Counted from the first letter of the stretch, positions 8,269-16,768 are shown. The stretch: DNA of 64,000 nt from Maricaulis sp039978735 (GCF_039978735.1 NZ_JBDWAS010000045.1:219335-283334), one strand, 5' to 3'. Program-made: numbers and translations. The notes: generated from the sequence alone by a model not told the origin.

Positions 8269-9639
8269 ATGAGTTCGACGCGCAAACGTCTCTTCATCAA
8301 GACTTACGGCTGCCAGATGAATGTCTACGATTCCGAACGGATGAGAGACGTGCTGGCCCCGCTTGGCTATGAGCCGGCGGAAGAGCCCGATGGCGCCGAT
8401 CTGGTGATCCTGAACACCTGCCACATCCGCGAGAAGGCCGCCGAGAAAGTCTATTCCGAACTGGGCCGCCTGCGCCCGCTGAAGGAAGAGAAGGCGGCAT
8501 CTGGCGGCATGACGATCGCCGTGGCGGGTTGTGTCGCCCAGGCCGAGGGCGCGGAAATCATGAAGCGCGCACCGGTCGTCGATCTCGTTGTCGGACCGCA
8601 GACCTATCACAAGCTTCCCGAACTGATCGCCCAGGCGCATCGCGCCCGCGGCGAGGCGCTGGATACCGAGTTCGAGGTCGAGGACAAGTTCGACCGCCTC
8701 GCCGGCGAGCGCCAGGTCGAGGGCTATTCCGCCTTCGTCACCGTGCAGGAGGGCTGTGACAAGTTCTGCACCTTCTGTGTTGTGCCCTATACGCGCGGTG
8801 CGGAATGGTCGCGCCCCGTCGACCAGATCGTTGCTGAAGTGCGCGGCTTGGCGGCCAAGGGCGTGCGCGAAGTCACGCTGCTGGGCCAGAACGTCAATGC
8901 CTTCCACGGCGCGCCGCCGTCCGGCCGCGAGGCCGACGGTGCCTGGGGGCTGGGGCAATTGGTGCGTCATATCGCCCTGATCGGCGGTATCGAGCGCATC
9001 CGCTTCACCACCTCGCATCCGCGCGACATGGATGACGACCTGATCGCGGCCTTTGCCGACGAACCCAAGCTGATGCCCTATTTCCACCTGCCGGTGCAGG
9101 CAGGCTCGGACAAGATCCTCAAGGCCATGAACCGTCAGCACACGGCGGCGGAATACATCGCCATCATCGAGCGTCTGCGGGCCGCCCGGCCGGATATCGC
9201 GATTTCCGGCGACATGATTGTCGGCTTCCCCGGCGAGACCGATGCCGATTTCGAGGCCACCCTCGATCTGGTGCGCGAGGTGAATTACGCCTCCTGCTTC
9301 TCCTTCAAGTATTCGCGCCGTCCGGGCACGCCCGGGGCTGCGATGATGGGCCAGATCGACGAGGCCGTGAAAGGCGAGCGCCTGGCCGTGCTGCAGGATC
9401 TGCTCAATGCCCAGCAGGTCGCTTTCAACGAAAGCCAGATCGGCCGCACCCTGCCGGTCCTGTTCGAGAAAGCCGGCCGCCAGGACGGGCAATTGCACGG
9501 CCGCAGCCCCTATCTGCAGGCCGTCCATGTCGAGGCGCCGGCCGAAATGATCGGCCATATCGGCCAGGTCGTTATCGAACGTGCCAGCCGCAACGCGCTG
9601 GCCGGGCGTCTGGCGGGCGGAGAACGGAGCGCGGCGTGA
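8269..9639 (+). CDS. miaB: tRNA-2-methylthio-N6-dimethylallyladenosine synthase MiaB
   Basis: 456 residues. The N-terminal UPF0004 domain has FIKTYGCQMN and NTCHIREKA with cluster-binding cysteines. The radical-SAM core has CDKFCTFC (CxxxCxxC, near residue 163), and a C-terminal TRAM domain completes the canonical MiaB layout. It adds ms2 to i6A37 of tRNA and needs two 4Fe-4S clusters. Its stop overlaps the phoH start by 4 bp, opening the miaB-phoH-ybeY-corC-lnt chain. Confidence 0.97.
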   Translation: MSSTRKRLFIKTYGCQMNVYDSERMRDVLAPLGYEPAEEPDGADLVILNTCHIREKAAEKVYSELGRLRPLKEEKAASGGMTIAVAGCVAQAEGAEIMKRAPVVDLVVGPQTYHKLPELIAQAHRARGEALDTEFEVEDKFDRLAGERQVEGYSAFVTVQEGCDKFCTFCVVPYTRGAEWSRPVDQIVAEVRGLAAKGVREVTLLGQNVNAFHGAPPSGREADGAWGLGQLVRHIALIGGIERIRFTTSHPRDMDDDLIAAFADEPKLMPYFHLPVQAGSDKILKAMNRQHTAAEYIAIIERLRAARPDIAISGDMIVGFPGETDADFEATLDLVREVNYASCFSFKYSRRPGTPGAAMMGQIDEAVKGERLAVLQDLLNAQQVAFNESQIGRTLPVLFEKAGRQDGQLHGRSPYLQAVHVEAPAEMIGHIGQVVIERASRNALAGRLAGGERSAA

Positions 9640-10673
9640 GTTCAGCCAAGACACCGCCCCGCAACCGGGCCACCAAGCCGCGGCGCGAAGCCTCGGAAAC
9701 GGTTTTTTTCGACGACAAGGAACGCCTGCGCGGCATGGCCGGCGCTGGCGACCGCTTCCTGATCCTGATCGAGCAGGAACTGGGTGTACGCCTGTCGGCG
9801 CCCGGCGGCGGCCAGATCGTCATCACGGCCGGCGACGGCGCGGCGCGCGACGAAGCCAAGCGCGTGCTCAAGCGGCTCTATGCCTCGCTGGAACACGGGC
9901 TGACCTGTGACGAGGCCGCCGTGCGCGCCGCCCTGCGCCTGCGCGACACCGACGAGCGCGCCGGCGAGAACGAGGATGGCGTGATCCGCGTGCCGCGCGG
10001 TTCCAGCCTGATTGCCCGCACCGAAGGCCAGCGCGAATACGTGCGCGCGCTGAAGAATGACAAGGCCTATGACCTGATTTTCGGCGTCGGCCCGGCCGGT
10101 ACCGGCAAGACGCTGCTGGCGGTCGCCTATGGTGCTTCCCTGCTGGTCCAGCGCAAGGTCGAGAAGCTGATCATCACCCGTCCTGCCGTCGAGGCCGGCG
10201 AGAAGCTGGGCTTCCTGCCGGGCGATCTGACCGAGAAGGTCGATCCCTATCTCCTGCCGGTCTGGGATGCGTTGGCCGACACGCTGGGGCGACACCAGCT
10301 TGAAAAGATGCGCGAGGATGGCCGGATCGAGGTCGCTCCGCTCGCCTTCATGCGCGGCCGCACGCTCAATCGCGCCTTTGTCATCGTCGACGAGGCGCAG
10401 AACACGTCAAAGCCGCAGATGCAGATGGTGCTGACCCGCCTGGGCGAAGGCTCGCGCATGGCGGTGACCGGCGATCCCAGCCAGATCGACCTGCATCCGC
10501 GCGAACCGTCCGGCCTCGGCCATGCGCTGGGCATCCTGTCGGAGACGAAGGGTGTTGCCATCTGCCGGTTTTCGCGTGTTGATGTGGTCCGGCACGATCT
10601 GGTGGCCCGGATCGTGGAAGCCTATGAGGACGATGCGCGCCGCGTAAGCGGCACGGCGAAACCGGACCGATGA
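9636..10673 (+). CDS. ybeZ: PhoH-family ATPase (YbeZ)
   Basis: 345 residues from GTG 9636, which overlaps the miaB TGA. Walker A is GPAGTGKTLLA (near residue 152) and Walker B is FVIVDEAQN. The N-terminus carries a KH-like segment as in other proteobacterial YbeZ. YbeZ works with the RNase YbeY, encoded immediately downstream with a 4-bp overlap, in rRNA maturation. The miaB-ybeZ-ybeY-ybeX-lnt order is widely conserved. Confidence 0.94.
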   Translation: MSSAKTPPRNRATKPRREASETVFFDDKERLRGMAGAGDRFLILIEQELGVRLSAPGGGQIVITAGDGAARDEAKRVLKRLYASLEHGLTCDEAAVRAALRLRDTDERAGENEDGVIRVPRGSSLIARTEGQREYVRALKNDKAYDLIFGVGPAGTGKTLLAVAYGASLLVQRKVEKLIITRPAVEAGEKLGFLPGDLTEKVDPYLLPVWDALADTLGRHQLEKMREDGRIEVAPLAFMRGRTLNRAFVIVDEAQNTSKPQMQMVLTRLGEGSRMAVTGDPSQIDLHPREPSGLGHALGILSETKGVAICRFSRVDVVRHDLVARIVEAYEDDARRVSGTAKPDR

Positions 10674-11122
10674 ACGCTGTCGACCTGATCGTTGAGGACG
10701 AAGCCTGGAACGGGCTTGAGGGCAAGACCCGTCTCGCCGAGCAAGCCGTTGAAGCCGTCTGCGAAGAACTCGACGAACGCAGCCCGGGCGTGGTGGCTAT
10801 CCTGCTCACCGGCGACGAGGCTGTGGCGGCCCTGAATGCCGAATTCCGTGGCCGGGAAGGGCCCACGAATGTGCTCTCCTTCCCCTCCGGCGGTCATGCC
10901 GACAATCATCTCGGCGATATTGCCCTGGCCGCCGGTGTTGTGGCGCGCGAGGCGCAGGCGCGCGAAATCGCGCTCGCCGATCACCTGCGGCATCTTATCA
11001 TCCATGGATTCCTGCATTTGCAGGGGTATGATCACCAGGATGATGACGAGGCTGAAATCATGGAAGGTCTGGAGCGGCGTGCGCTGGCCAGACTGGGGGT
11101 GGCTGATCCCTATGCCGCCTGA
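10670..11122 (+). CDS. ybeY: Endoribonuclease YbeY, rRNA maturation factor
   Basis: 150 residues. The metal-binding motif HGFLHLQGYDH (H-G-x-L-H-L-x-G-Y-D-H, near residue 113) is complete and the conserved EFRGREGPTNVLSFP block is present. It is a Zn-dependent single-strand RNase for 16S rRNA 3'-end maturation and ribosome quality control. The start overlaps phoH (ATGA). Confidence 0.96.
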   Translation: MNAVDLIVEDEAWNGLEGKTRLAEQAVEAVCEELDERSPGVVAILLTGDEAVAALNAEFRGREGPTNVLSFPSGGHADNHLGDIALAAGVVAREAQAREIALADHLRHLIIHGFLHLQGYDHQDDDEAEIMEGLERRALARLGVADPYAA

Positions 11123-11148
11123 GCGACAATTTCCCGATCGAAGACACA

Positions 11149-12051
11149 ATGGCTGACAATCCTACCACGCCGGGCCCGGAGGGCCGCTCCTGGTTCCGGC
11201 GCATTCTGGGTAAAAGCGGTCAAACTCCCGTCGCACCGGCCGCCGCACCGGCGGCCCCGGCTTCGCCGCAACTCTCCATCGAGGCGGATGCGCTGGACCT
11301 GCTGCGCGTCGCCGATGTGATGGTGCCGCGCGCCGACATTGTCGGCGTCGAGGTCTCCACCCCGCTCGACGAGCTGGCGCAGCGTTTCGCCGAAGCCGCC
11401 CATTCGCGCCTGCCGATCTACCGCGAAACGCTGGACGATCCGGTCGGGGTCGCACACATCAAGGACGTGGTCGGCCATCTCGCACCGAGCGAGGATGGCG
11501 AGCGCCTGCCCGGCTGGCTGCAAAAACAGATACTGCCCGCCATCAGCCGCCCGCTCCTCTTCGCCCCGCCCTCCATGCGCGCCAGCGATCTGCTGCGCCG
11601 CATGCAGGGCCGCCGCATGCACATGGCGCTGGTGGTCGACGAGTATGGCGGCACCGACGGGCTGGTGACGCTGGAAGATCTGATCGAACCGATTGTCGGC
11701 GATATCGAGGACGAGCATGACGACGAGGATTCGCCGGCCATCCTCGCCCGCGGTCCCGGCGTCTGGGATGTCGATGCGCGGGCCGAGATCGACGATTTCG
11801 AAGCCGTCGTCGGCGAGGAAATCGCCGCCGAGGACGAGGACGAGGATGTCGACAGCCTCGGCGGGCTGGTCTTCACCCTGATCGGCCGGGTGCCCGAGCG
11901 CGGCGAAGTGATCCGTCACCCCACCGGCTATGAGTTCGAGGTGATCGAGGCCGACAGCCGCCGCATCAAGCGGATGCGTGTCCGCGCCGCGCATCGCAAG
12001 CCCAAGCCCGCGGCCACGCCGCCGGCAGAGGGAGCCGGACCCGCATCATGA
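11149..12051 (+). CDS. CorC/YbeX-type CBS-domain protein
   Basis: 300 residues: a short variable Ala/Pro-rich N-terminus, two CBS domains (about residues 45-180, with VADVMVPRADIVGV and VVDEYGGTDGLVTLEDLIEPIVGDI) and a CorC_HlyC C-terminal domain (GGLVFTLIGRVPERGEVI). No DUF21 membrane part is present, so it is the soluble YbeX/CorC form linked to Mg/Co efflux and ribosome integrity. The acidic stretch EDEDEDVD lies between the modules. It overlaps lnt by 4 bp. Confidence 0.92.
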   Translation: MADNPTTPGPEGRSWFRRILGKSGQTPVAPAAAPAAPASPQLSIEADALDLLRVADVMVPRADIVGVEVSTPLDELAQRFAEAAHSRLPIYRETLDDPVGVAHIKDVVGHLAPSEDGERLPGWLQKQILPAISRPLLFAPPSMRASDLLRRMQGRRMHMALVVDEYGGTDGLVTLEDLIEPIVGDIEDEHDDEDSPAILARGPGVWDVDARAEIDDFEAVVGEEIAAEDEDEDVDSLGGLVFTLIGRVPERGEVIRHPTGYEFEVIEADSRRIKRMRVRAAHRKPKPAATPPAEGAGPAS

Positions 12052-13655
12052 ACTGGCGCCGGCTCGCTCTCTGGCGTCCGCGGGCCTGGCTGGCCGCCCG
12101 TCAGGGCTGGCGGCATCTCGCCGTGGTCTTTGCAGCCGGCGCCCTGTCGGCGACCGCGATGGCGCCGCTGCATTTCTGGCCGGCCCTGGCGGTTGGCCTG
12201 TGTGTGCTGGTGTGGAGCCTGGACGGCGCCCGGCGTCACCCGAAACGCACCCTGGCCGGCTTCCTGCGCGGTTTCGTCTTCGGCTTCGGCTATTTTCTCG
12301 CCGGCACCTACTGGATCGCCTTTGCCTTCCTGACCCGCGGCGAGGGCTATGGCTTCATGGTGCCGGTGGCCGTGCCGGCCTTTGCGGCCATGCTGGCCGT
12401 GTTCTGGGGGATGGCCGGCGTGCTGCAGGCCTGGATCGCGCCGCGCCTGCCCTGGCGGGTGCTGGTCCTCGCCGCCGTGCTCACCGTGACCGAATGGCTG
12501 CGCGGGCATCTGTTCGGCGGCCTGCCCTGGAACCTGCCCGGCTATGCCTGGCCGGCCGGCGGGGCGATGAGCCAGGCGGCGGCCTGGTTCGGGATTTACG
12601 GCCTGTCCTTCCTGACGGTTTTTGCCCTGGCCTCCCCGGCGGCCGCCATCGGACGGCCCCTGCGCCTTGCGAGCCTGGCGCCGGTGATCGCCGGGGCGGT
12701 GATCGGCCTGATCGTGCTGTGCGGCGGGGCGCTGCGCCTGTCCGGCGCCGATGCGGGCTATCAGCCGGACATCCGGCTGCGTCTGGTTCATGCCGATATC
12801 CCGCAGCGCGCGAAATGGGCGCCGGGCGGGGCCGCCATGACGCGCGACCGCTATCTCGAACTGACCGGCGAGCCGGGGCTGGCGGACGTCACCCATGTCA
12901 TCTGGCCCGAAGGCGCGCTGCCGGTTTTCATGCTGGAAGACGATGCGACGCTGGCCCTGATCGGCCAGCAATTGCGCGCCGGCCAGACCCTGGTTGCCGG
13001 CATCAACCGCCGCGCGGACAATGGCAATGGCGAATACGCCTACTACAACGCCCTGGTCGGCCTGCGCTTTCCCAATGGTTCGCCGCGGGTGGAGAGCCTG
13101 TACGACAAGGTGCGCCTGACGCCATTCAGCGAAATCGTGCCGCTGACCGGCCTTCTGCGTGCGGTCGGGCTGGACGAGTTTGCGCGCTACCAGTTCACGC
13201 CGGGACCGGGTGCAACGACGCTGGACCTGCCCGGCGCGCCGCCGGTGATGCCGCTGATCTGTTATGAGGCGATTTTCCCCGGCTTTGTCCGCGCCGCGGC
13301 CGACCGGCCGGCCTGGCTGCTCAACATTTCCAACGATGCCTGGTTCGGGGTGACGGCCGGGCCGCGGCAGCATTTCAACCAGGCGCGTTACCGGGCGATC
13401 GAGACCGGTGTGCCGATGATCCGCTCGGCTGCGCGGGGCGTGTCCGGCGTGGTCGATGCGCATGGCCGGACCCGGGTGGAAATTCCTCCGGGTGAGGAAG
13501 GTGTTCGCGATGTGAACCTTCCGAGGCCTGTGAGCGTTCCTCTATACGGGTGGTGGGGCGATGTGCCGGTCTGGATTGTTGTCCTGACAATTCTTTCCGG
13601 CGTTCTGATCCTGCGCCGCCGGGCGGTGGCCCGACTGCTGTCGATGCGAACATGA
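12048..13655 (+). CDS. lnt: Apolipoprotein N-acyltransferase Lnt
   Basis: 535 residues. An N-terminal multi-spanning membrane part (about residues 20-215) precedes a periplasmic nitrilase domain with the catalytic Glu (VIWPEGALPVF), Lys (YDKVRLTPFSE) and Cys (PLICYEAIFPG). A last hydrophobic helix closes the protein. It adds the third acyl chain to lipoproteins such as the PCuAC lipoprotein of this window. It is the last gene of the coupled chain from miaB. Confidence 0.96.
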   Translation: MNWRRLALWRPRAWLAARQGWRHLAVVFAAGALSATAMAPLHFWPALAVGLCVLVWSLDGARRHPKRTLAGFLRGFVFGFGYFLAGTYWIAFAFLTRGEGYGFMVPVAVPAFAAMLAVFWGMAGVLQAWIAPRLPWRVLVLAAVLTVTEWLRGHLFGGLPWNLPGYAWPAGGAMSQAAAWFGIYGLSFLTVFALASPAAAIGRPLRLASLAPVIAGAVIGLIVLCGGALRLSGADAGYQPDIRLRLVHADIPQRAKWAPGGAAMTRDRYLELTGEPGLADVTHVIWPEGALPVFMLEDDATLALIGQQLRAGQTLVAGINRRADNGNGEYAYYNALVGLRFPNGSPRVESLYDKVRLTPFSEIVPLTGLLRAVGLDEFARYQFTPGPGATTLDLPGAPPVMPLICYEAIFPGFVRAAADRPAWLLNISNDAWFGVTAGPRQHFNQARYRAIETGVPMIRSAARGVSGVVDAHGRTRVEIPPGEEGVRDVNLPRPVSVPLYGWWGDVPVWIVVLTILSGVLILRRRAVARLLSMRT

Positions 13656-13665
13656 ACTGAAAGTG

Positions 13666-13700
13666 ATGTGAAATCACGCAAGGGTTGTGCTAGCATCATT
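13666..13700 (+). promoter_or_regulatory. Putative promoter/operator of the XRE gene
   Basis: Upstream of the XRE start is a small inverted repeat GTGAT-gtga-ATCAC followed by TTGTGCTAGCAT, which resembles the GCTA-containing -10 element of Caulobacter-type housekeeping promoters. A self-binding XRE operator is plausible. Position and function are inferred from pattern only. Confidence 0.3.
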
Positions 13701-13740
13701 GGGGCACCGCGGGGTGGCAAACCGGTAATGAGGTAATTGA

Positions 13741-14169
13741 ATGCCCAAGGCGAATCCCAGAGGGCCCAACCCGATCGACGTCCATGTCGGCGCTCGGATC
13801 CGGTTGCGCCGCCAACTGGTCAAGATGAGTCAGGAAAAGCTCGGTGACGAACTGGGTGTCACCTTCCAGCAGGTCCAGAAATACGAGCGCGGCGCCAACC
13901 GCGTCGGCGCCAGCCGGCTCTACCGGCTGTCGCGCGTGCTGGACGTGCCTGTGCAGTTCTTCTTCGAAGGGCTGGGCGAACGTTCGGCCGCCACAGGCAT
14001 GGCGGAAGGCGACCAGACGCCCGTCGTCTACGACTTCATCCAGAGCGCCGACGGTGTGTCGCTGGCCGAAGCCTTTTCGCGCATCCAGGACTCCAAGGTC
14101 CGGCGGCGCGTTCTGGAACTGGTCCGCACGCTGGCAAGCGAAGCCGATGAAGGCGCGCTCGCGCACTGA
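13741..14169 (+). CDS. XRE (Cro/CI) family transcriptional regulator
   Basis: 142 residues. The HTH spans about residues 16-72 with VGARIRLRRQLVKMSQEKLG, then VTFQQVQKYERGANRVGASRL, closely matching a subgroup conserved near lnt/metK in alphaproteobacteria. The remainder is an alpha-helical extension ending in a PFxF-like dimer region. Target genes are unknown. A GTGAT-4-ATCAC inverted repeat and a GCTAGCAT box precede it (see promoter entry). Confidence 0.9.
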   Translation: MPKANPRGPNPIDVHVGARIRLRRQLVKMSQEKLGDELGVTFQQVQKYERGANRVGASRLYRLSRVLDVPVQFFFEGLGERSAATGMAEGDQTPVVYDFIQSADGVSLAEAFSRIQDSKVRRRVLELVRTLASEADEGALAH

Positions 14170-14191
14170 GGCGGCGGGTCTGCGACGCAAG

Positions 14192-14216
14192 GGATGTCAA
14201 GCGGTCGCAAAACCGC
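14192..14216 (+). other. Small hairpin before trmB
   Basis: AGCGGT and ACCGCT pair into a 6-bp stem around the loop CGCAAA, ending next to AAATG, 15-20 bases upstream of ATG 14230. It might shield the trmB translation start. If ATG 14194 is used instead, the hairpin is coding. I could not match it to a known riboswitch class. Confidence 0.3.
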
Positions 14217-14229
14217 TAAATGCCCGCGC

Positions 14230-14919
14230 ATGAGCAAGACCGCGAAACCGGACGCACCGGAATTCCGCCTGTATGGCCGTGCCCAGGGCAAGCCGCTCTC
14301 GGCACGCCAGCAGGGGCTGGTGGACGATCTCCTGCCGCGCATCGGCCTGCCTGAGAGCGGGCCGGTGGACGCGGCTGTCCTGTTGCCGCACTGCCGCCGG
14401 CAGGTGCTGGAAATCGGCTTTGGCGGCGGCGAGCATCTCGCTGCCCAGGCCGCCCGTGCGCCGGACACCGGCTTTATCGGCATCGAGCCCTTCCTCAACG
14501 GCGTCGCCAAGGCGCTGACCTATATCGACGAACAGGGGCTGGACAATGTCCGCCTGGCCCGCGCCGATGCGCGCGAGCTGCTGCCGCGCTTTGCCGATGC
14601 CAGTCTCGACCGGATTTTCCTGCTCTTCCCGGACCCCTGGCACAAGAAGCGCCACGCCAAGCGCCGCTTTGTGCAGCAGACCACGCGCGACGCCTTCGCG
14701 CGCCTGCTCAAACCGGGCGGCCAGCTGCGCATTGCCACGGATGTGAAATCCTATGCCGACCACTGCATGAGCGAGTTCCGGCAGGATGACCGCTTTGTCT
14801 GGCAGGCTTCAAAAGCCGATGACTGGCGCATCGCCCCCGCCGACCACATCACCACCCGCTACGAAACCAAGGGCCTGGGCGACTGCGCGCCGGTGTTTAT
14901 GGATTTCGTGCGGGTTTAG
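14230..14919 (+). CDS. trmB: tRNA (guanine-N7-)-methyltransferase TrmB
   Basis: 229 residues from ATG 14230 (an in-frame ATG at 14194 would add 12 residues). The SAM site is VLEIGFGGGEHLAAQA and the family signature LLFPDPWHKKRHAKRRFV is intact. It makes m7G46 in tRNA. In many relatives metK sits between the XRE gene and trmB, but here only 60 bp separate them. Just after the stop the base composition falls sharply into the island. Confidence 0.94.
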   Translation: MSKTAKPDAPEFRLYGRAQGKPLSARQQGLVDDLLPRIGLPESGPVDAAVLLPHCRRQVLEIGFGGGEHLAAQAARAPDTGFIGIEPFLNGVAKALTYIDEQGLDNVRLARADARELLPRFADASLDRIFLLFPDPWHKKRHAKRRFVQQTTRDAFARLLKPGGQLRIATDVKSYADHCMSEFRQDDRFVWQASKADDWRIAPADHITTRYETKGLGDCAPVFMDFVRV

Positions 14920-15051
14920 CGCGCTTGTCGTCCAAGCGTCGTCAGCTTCTTGTAGAATGCAACCAAATAGCGAAGTGCTTGTTGACTTATAGCAGAAGGT
15001 GATTCACGATTTGTTCGCGAATGTGCGGGTGCTTTGCTGAGGACGTGATGT
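14920..15051 (+). other. Left border of low-GC island (no gene seen)
   Basis: The 132 bp after trmB change from GC-rich to AT-richer DNA. A CGCTTG-5-CAAGCG hairpin lies directly after the trmB stop (about 14922-14938). A TTGACT hexamer near 14982 could be a -35 box for the zinc-ribbon gene, but no convincing -10 follows. No tRNA or integrase remnant is visible. Confidence 0.45.
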
Positions 15052-15264
15052 ATGAAACGGAACCTCAAAATTGCCTCACCGAGGTGTCGGAGTTGTGGTC
15101 GTTTCTGGTCGCCTGAAGCAGAGGTAGCTGCAGAAGGCGCCTACTGCTCGGAATGCCGTCCTGAAAGGCGCGCGAAGGCAAAAATCGCTCTTGATCTTAG
15201 AGAAATCAGAGATAGCGATCTTGTAGGCGGATATCTGTTGCCGCGAGGCCTTCGAGTTGCCTAA
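15052..15264 (+). CDS. Zinc-ribbon miniprotein of the island, unknown function
   Basis: 70 residues from ATG 15052, preceded by gagga at 8-nt spacing. Two CxxC pairs, CRSC (12-15) and CSEC (32-35), make a treble-clef or zinc-ribbon-like knuckle, followed by a basic helix (RPERRAKAKIALDLREI). It could bind DNA or RNA. Base composition matches the kinase island, not the flanks. Its TAA and the kinase TAG share bases CTAA at 15261-15264 (tail-to-tail overlap of 4 bp). It may be part of the same cassette or an independent resident. Confidence 0.6.
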   Translation: MKRNLKIASPRCRSCGRFWSPEAEVAAEGAYCSECRPERRAKAKIALDLREIRDSDLVGGYLLPRGLRVA

Positions 15265-16292
15265 GGGCAAAGGAAGCCATGTAGGCCTTTTTCAGCATCG
15301 TGGCGGCCCACTATACCATCTGAGCCATCCAGTTTGCGTTGGCGCCCTGAGCTCAGTGGTTCGCTCCAGGCGCGCCATCGATGTTTTCGCGCTGAAATAC
15401 GTTCCCACTCAGCGTGGATGGTGCGCTGACCCTTTGATCGCTCCCACTTTATCCTTTCAGGAGTGATATCCGTCGACCAGGTGTAGTCAGTCAGTAGCGA
15501 TGCAATGCCGTTAAGCGCCTGCTGTGCGTTCTGATAACGTCGGCTCGGGTCGTCTGTGAGCATTTTTCGGACAAATCGTCGCCACTCTTTGGGAATATGG
15601 GGGAGCCAGCGTAGCTTTTCCGAAAAATCCCCGTCCCTTACGACCAGTTTCGGGGTGGGGCTCTCTTGGTACCAAGCTTCTCCATGGAGAAGCCTGTAGA
15701 GTGTCATGCCTAGCGCCCAGATGTCCGTCTTAGTGCTGGTCCCGGCACCGTGCCACACCTCATAAGCTATGTGGTCTGCGTAACCCGCTTGGGATCCATA
15801 ACCCAAGACCAGTTCGTCCGTCACCAGCCCAAAATCACCGAGCTGTGCAACCCCACTCCCATCTATAAGAATGTTGGCCGGTTTAATGTCACGATGAAGC
15901 ATCCCACGCTTATGAAGTGCACTAAGGCCGTGTAGGACTTGGGTTGCGACCCTCTTAACATCTCCGAGCGTCATTGGCCTGCGCTCAAACTGCGCTTGAA
16001 GAGAGCCGCCGGCGCAAAAATCCATGCATATCAATATGCTATTACCGTCGTCGGCTTCTACCACATAGTGTACCTTAACGACATTGCGGTGCTGTGCTCG
16101 CGACAGCTTCTGGGCTTCGCCCAAATGCTCCTTCCGATATCTCGCCCAAAGGGCATCGTCCAACGTGGCATTTCGGCGGAGTATCTTAACGGCTACTTGG
16201 CCATGCGCAGGATCTTCTGCTGCGTGTACCTGACCGAAGTGCCCATTCCCGATTTTATCTCCAACCTTGAGGTTGGATTTGAACTCCGACAT
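15261..16292 (-). CDS. Cytosolic Ser/Thr protein kinase (Hanks type) of the island
   Basis: 343 residues from the ATG at 16292-16290 (TGATG overlap with the upstream stop; AGGA 7 nt before it). All kinase elements are seen: glycine loop IGNGHFGQV (14-22), VAVK with Lys36, HRDIKPANIL with Asp135 and Asn140, DFGL with Asp153, and TDIWALGMTLYRLL. The APE motif is weakly kept as AYEVW. No transmembrane helix or PASTA repeat is present, so it is soluble. A basic tail of ~70 residues (from ~275) has no match I recognise. The G+C content is clearly below that of flanking genes, suggesting transfer. The substrate is unknown; the coupled upstream protein is the first candidate. Confidence 0.93.
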   Translation of the reverse strand: MSEFKSNLKVGDKIGNGHFGQVHAAEDPAHGQVAVKILRRNATLDDALWARYRKEHLGEAQKLSRAQHRNVVKVHYVVEADDGNSILICMDFCAGGSLQAQFERRPMTLGDVKRVATQVLHGLSALHKRGMLHRDIKPANILIDGSGVAQLGDFGLVTDELVLGYGSQAGYADHIAYEVWHGAGTSTKTDIWALGMTLYRLLHGEAWYQESPTPKLVVRDGDFSEKLRWLPHIPKEWRRFVRKMLTDDPSRRYQNAQQALNGIASLLTDYTWSTDITPERIKWERSKGQRTIHAEWERISARKHRWRAWSEPLSSGRQRKLDGSDGIVGRHDAEKGLHGFLCP

Positions 16293-16768
16293 CACTCATT
16301 CCTCGACGCGATCACAAGCATCACGGCTTCCCGGCTCATTTTTCGAAGGGATGTTCCAGAGGTGTTCTTTTTCCAGAAAGCATCATCATTGATGTAGTCG
16401 TCGACCTTCCGATCACCGTAGACACGACTAACCACGGCCTTCGAAACCTGTTTTACAGGGCATGTCGAAGCTGAGGCAGCTATTATGACGCCTCGCACTT
16501 CCGCAGCCTGAAGCAGACCGAGCTTGGCACTCATACCGCCCATAACAGCGCTCGCCTTTACAAGAACCCTGTCTACATTCGCTTCTTGCACATAGTCGGA
16601 ACACTGCTGGTGCAGAACCTGATATGCATTCGAGCGATCGCCTTTCTGAAGCTTCCAGTTTCCGTCCTCTAGGATCGTAAGCGGTTCGTTCTCATTGTCC
16701 GGAATCTCGACGTCGACATAGAGGACTCCATCTTTTGAGGTGGTAAGGCCCAGGACGCGTTCAGACAT
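16292..16768 (-). CDS. RuvC/RNase H-fold-like small protein (DUF3010-like) coupled to the kinase
   Basis: 158 residues. The pattern is RVLGLTTSKDGVLYVDVEI (beta1-beta2), VDRVLVKASAVMGGMSAKL (central strand, glycine-rich turn, helix) and GLLQAAEVRGVIIAASAS followed by PVKQVSKAVVSRVYG. It resembles RuvC-like resolvases and the DUF3010 family. The usual RuvC acids appear missing: Thr9/Thr10 replace the beta1 Asp and Lys71 replaces the second acid, so it is probably not a classic nuclease. The fold call is by eye. Its stop overlaps the kinase start, so both are made together, with this protein first. Confidence 0.8.
   Translation of the reverse strand: MSERVLGLTTSKDGVLYVDVEIPDNENEPLTILEDGNWKLQKGDRSNAYQVLHQQCSDYVQEANVDRVLVKASAVMGGMSAKLGLLQAAEVRGVIIAASASTCPVKQVSKAVVSRVYGDRKVDDYINDDAFWKKNTSGTSLRKMSREAVMLVIASRNE

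Noticed and set aside
14185..14232. Possible SAM-responsive riboswitch before trmB
   Set aside because: Only a single 6-bp hairpin with GCTAAA nearby is seen; the pseudoknot pairing of SAM-II types could not be traced.
15290..15380. tRNA-like D-arm sequences (GGCTCAGATGGTA on the minus strand, GAGCTCAGTGG on the plus strand) in the kinase 3' end
   Set aside because: No anticodon or T stems can be formed around either arm, so they are not tRNA genes; a remnant of an integration site is possible but unsupported.
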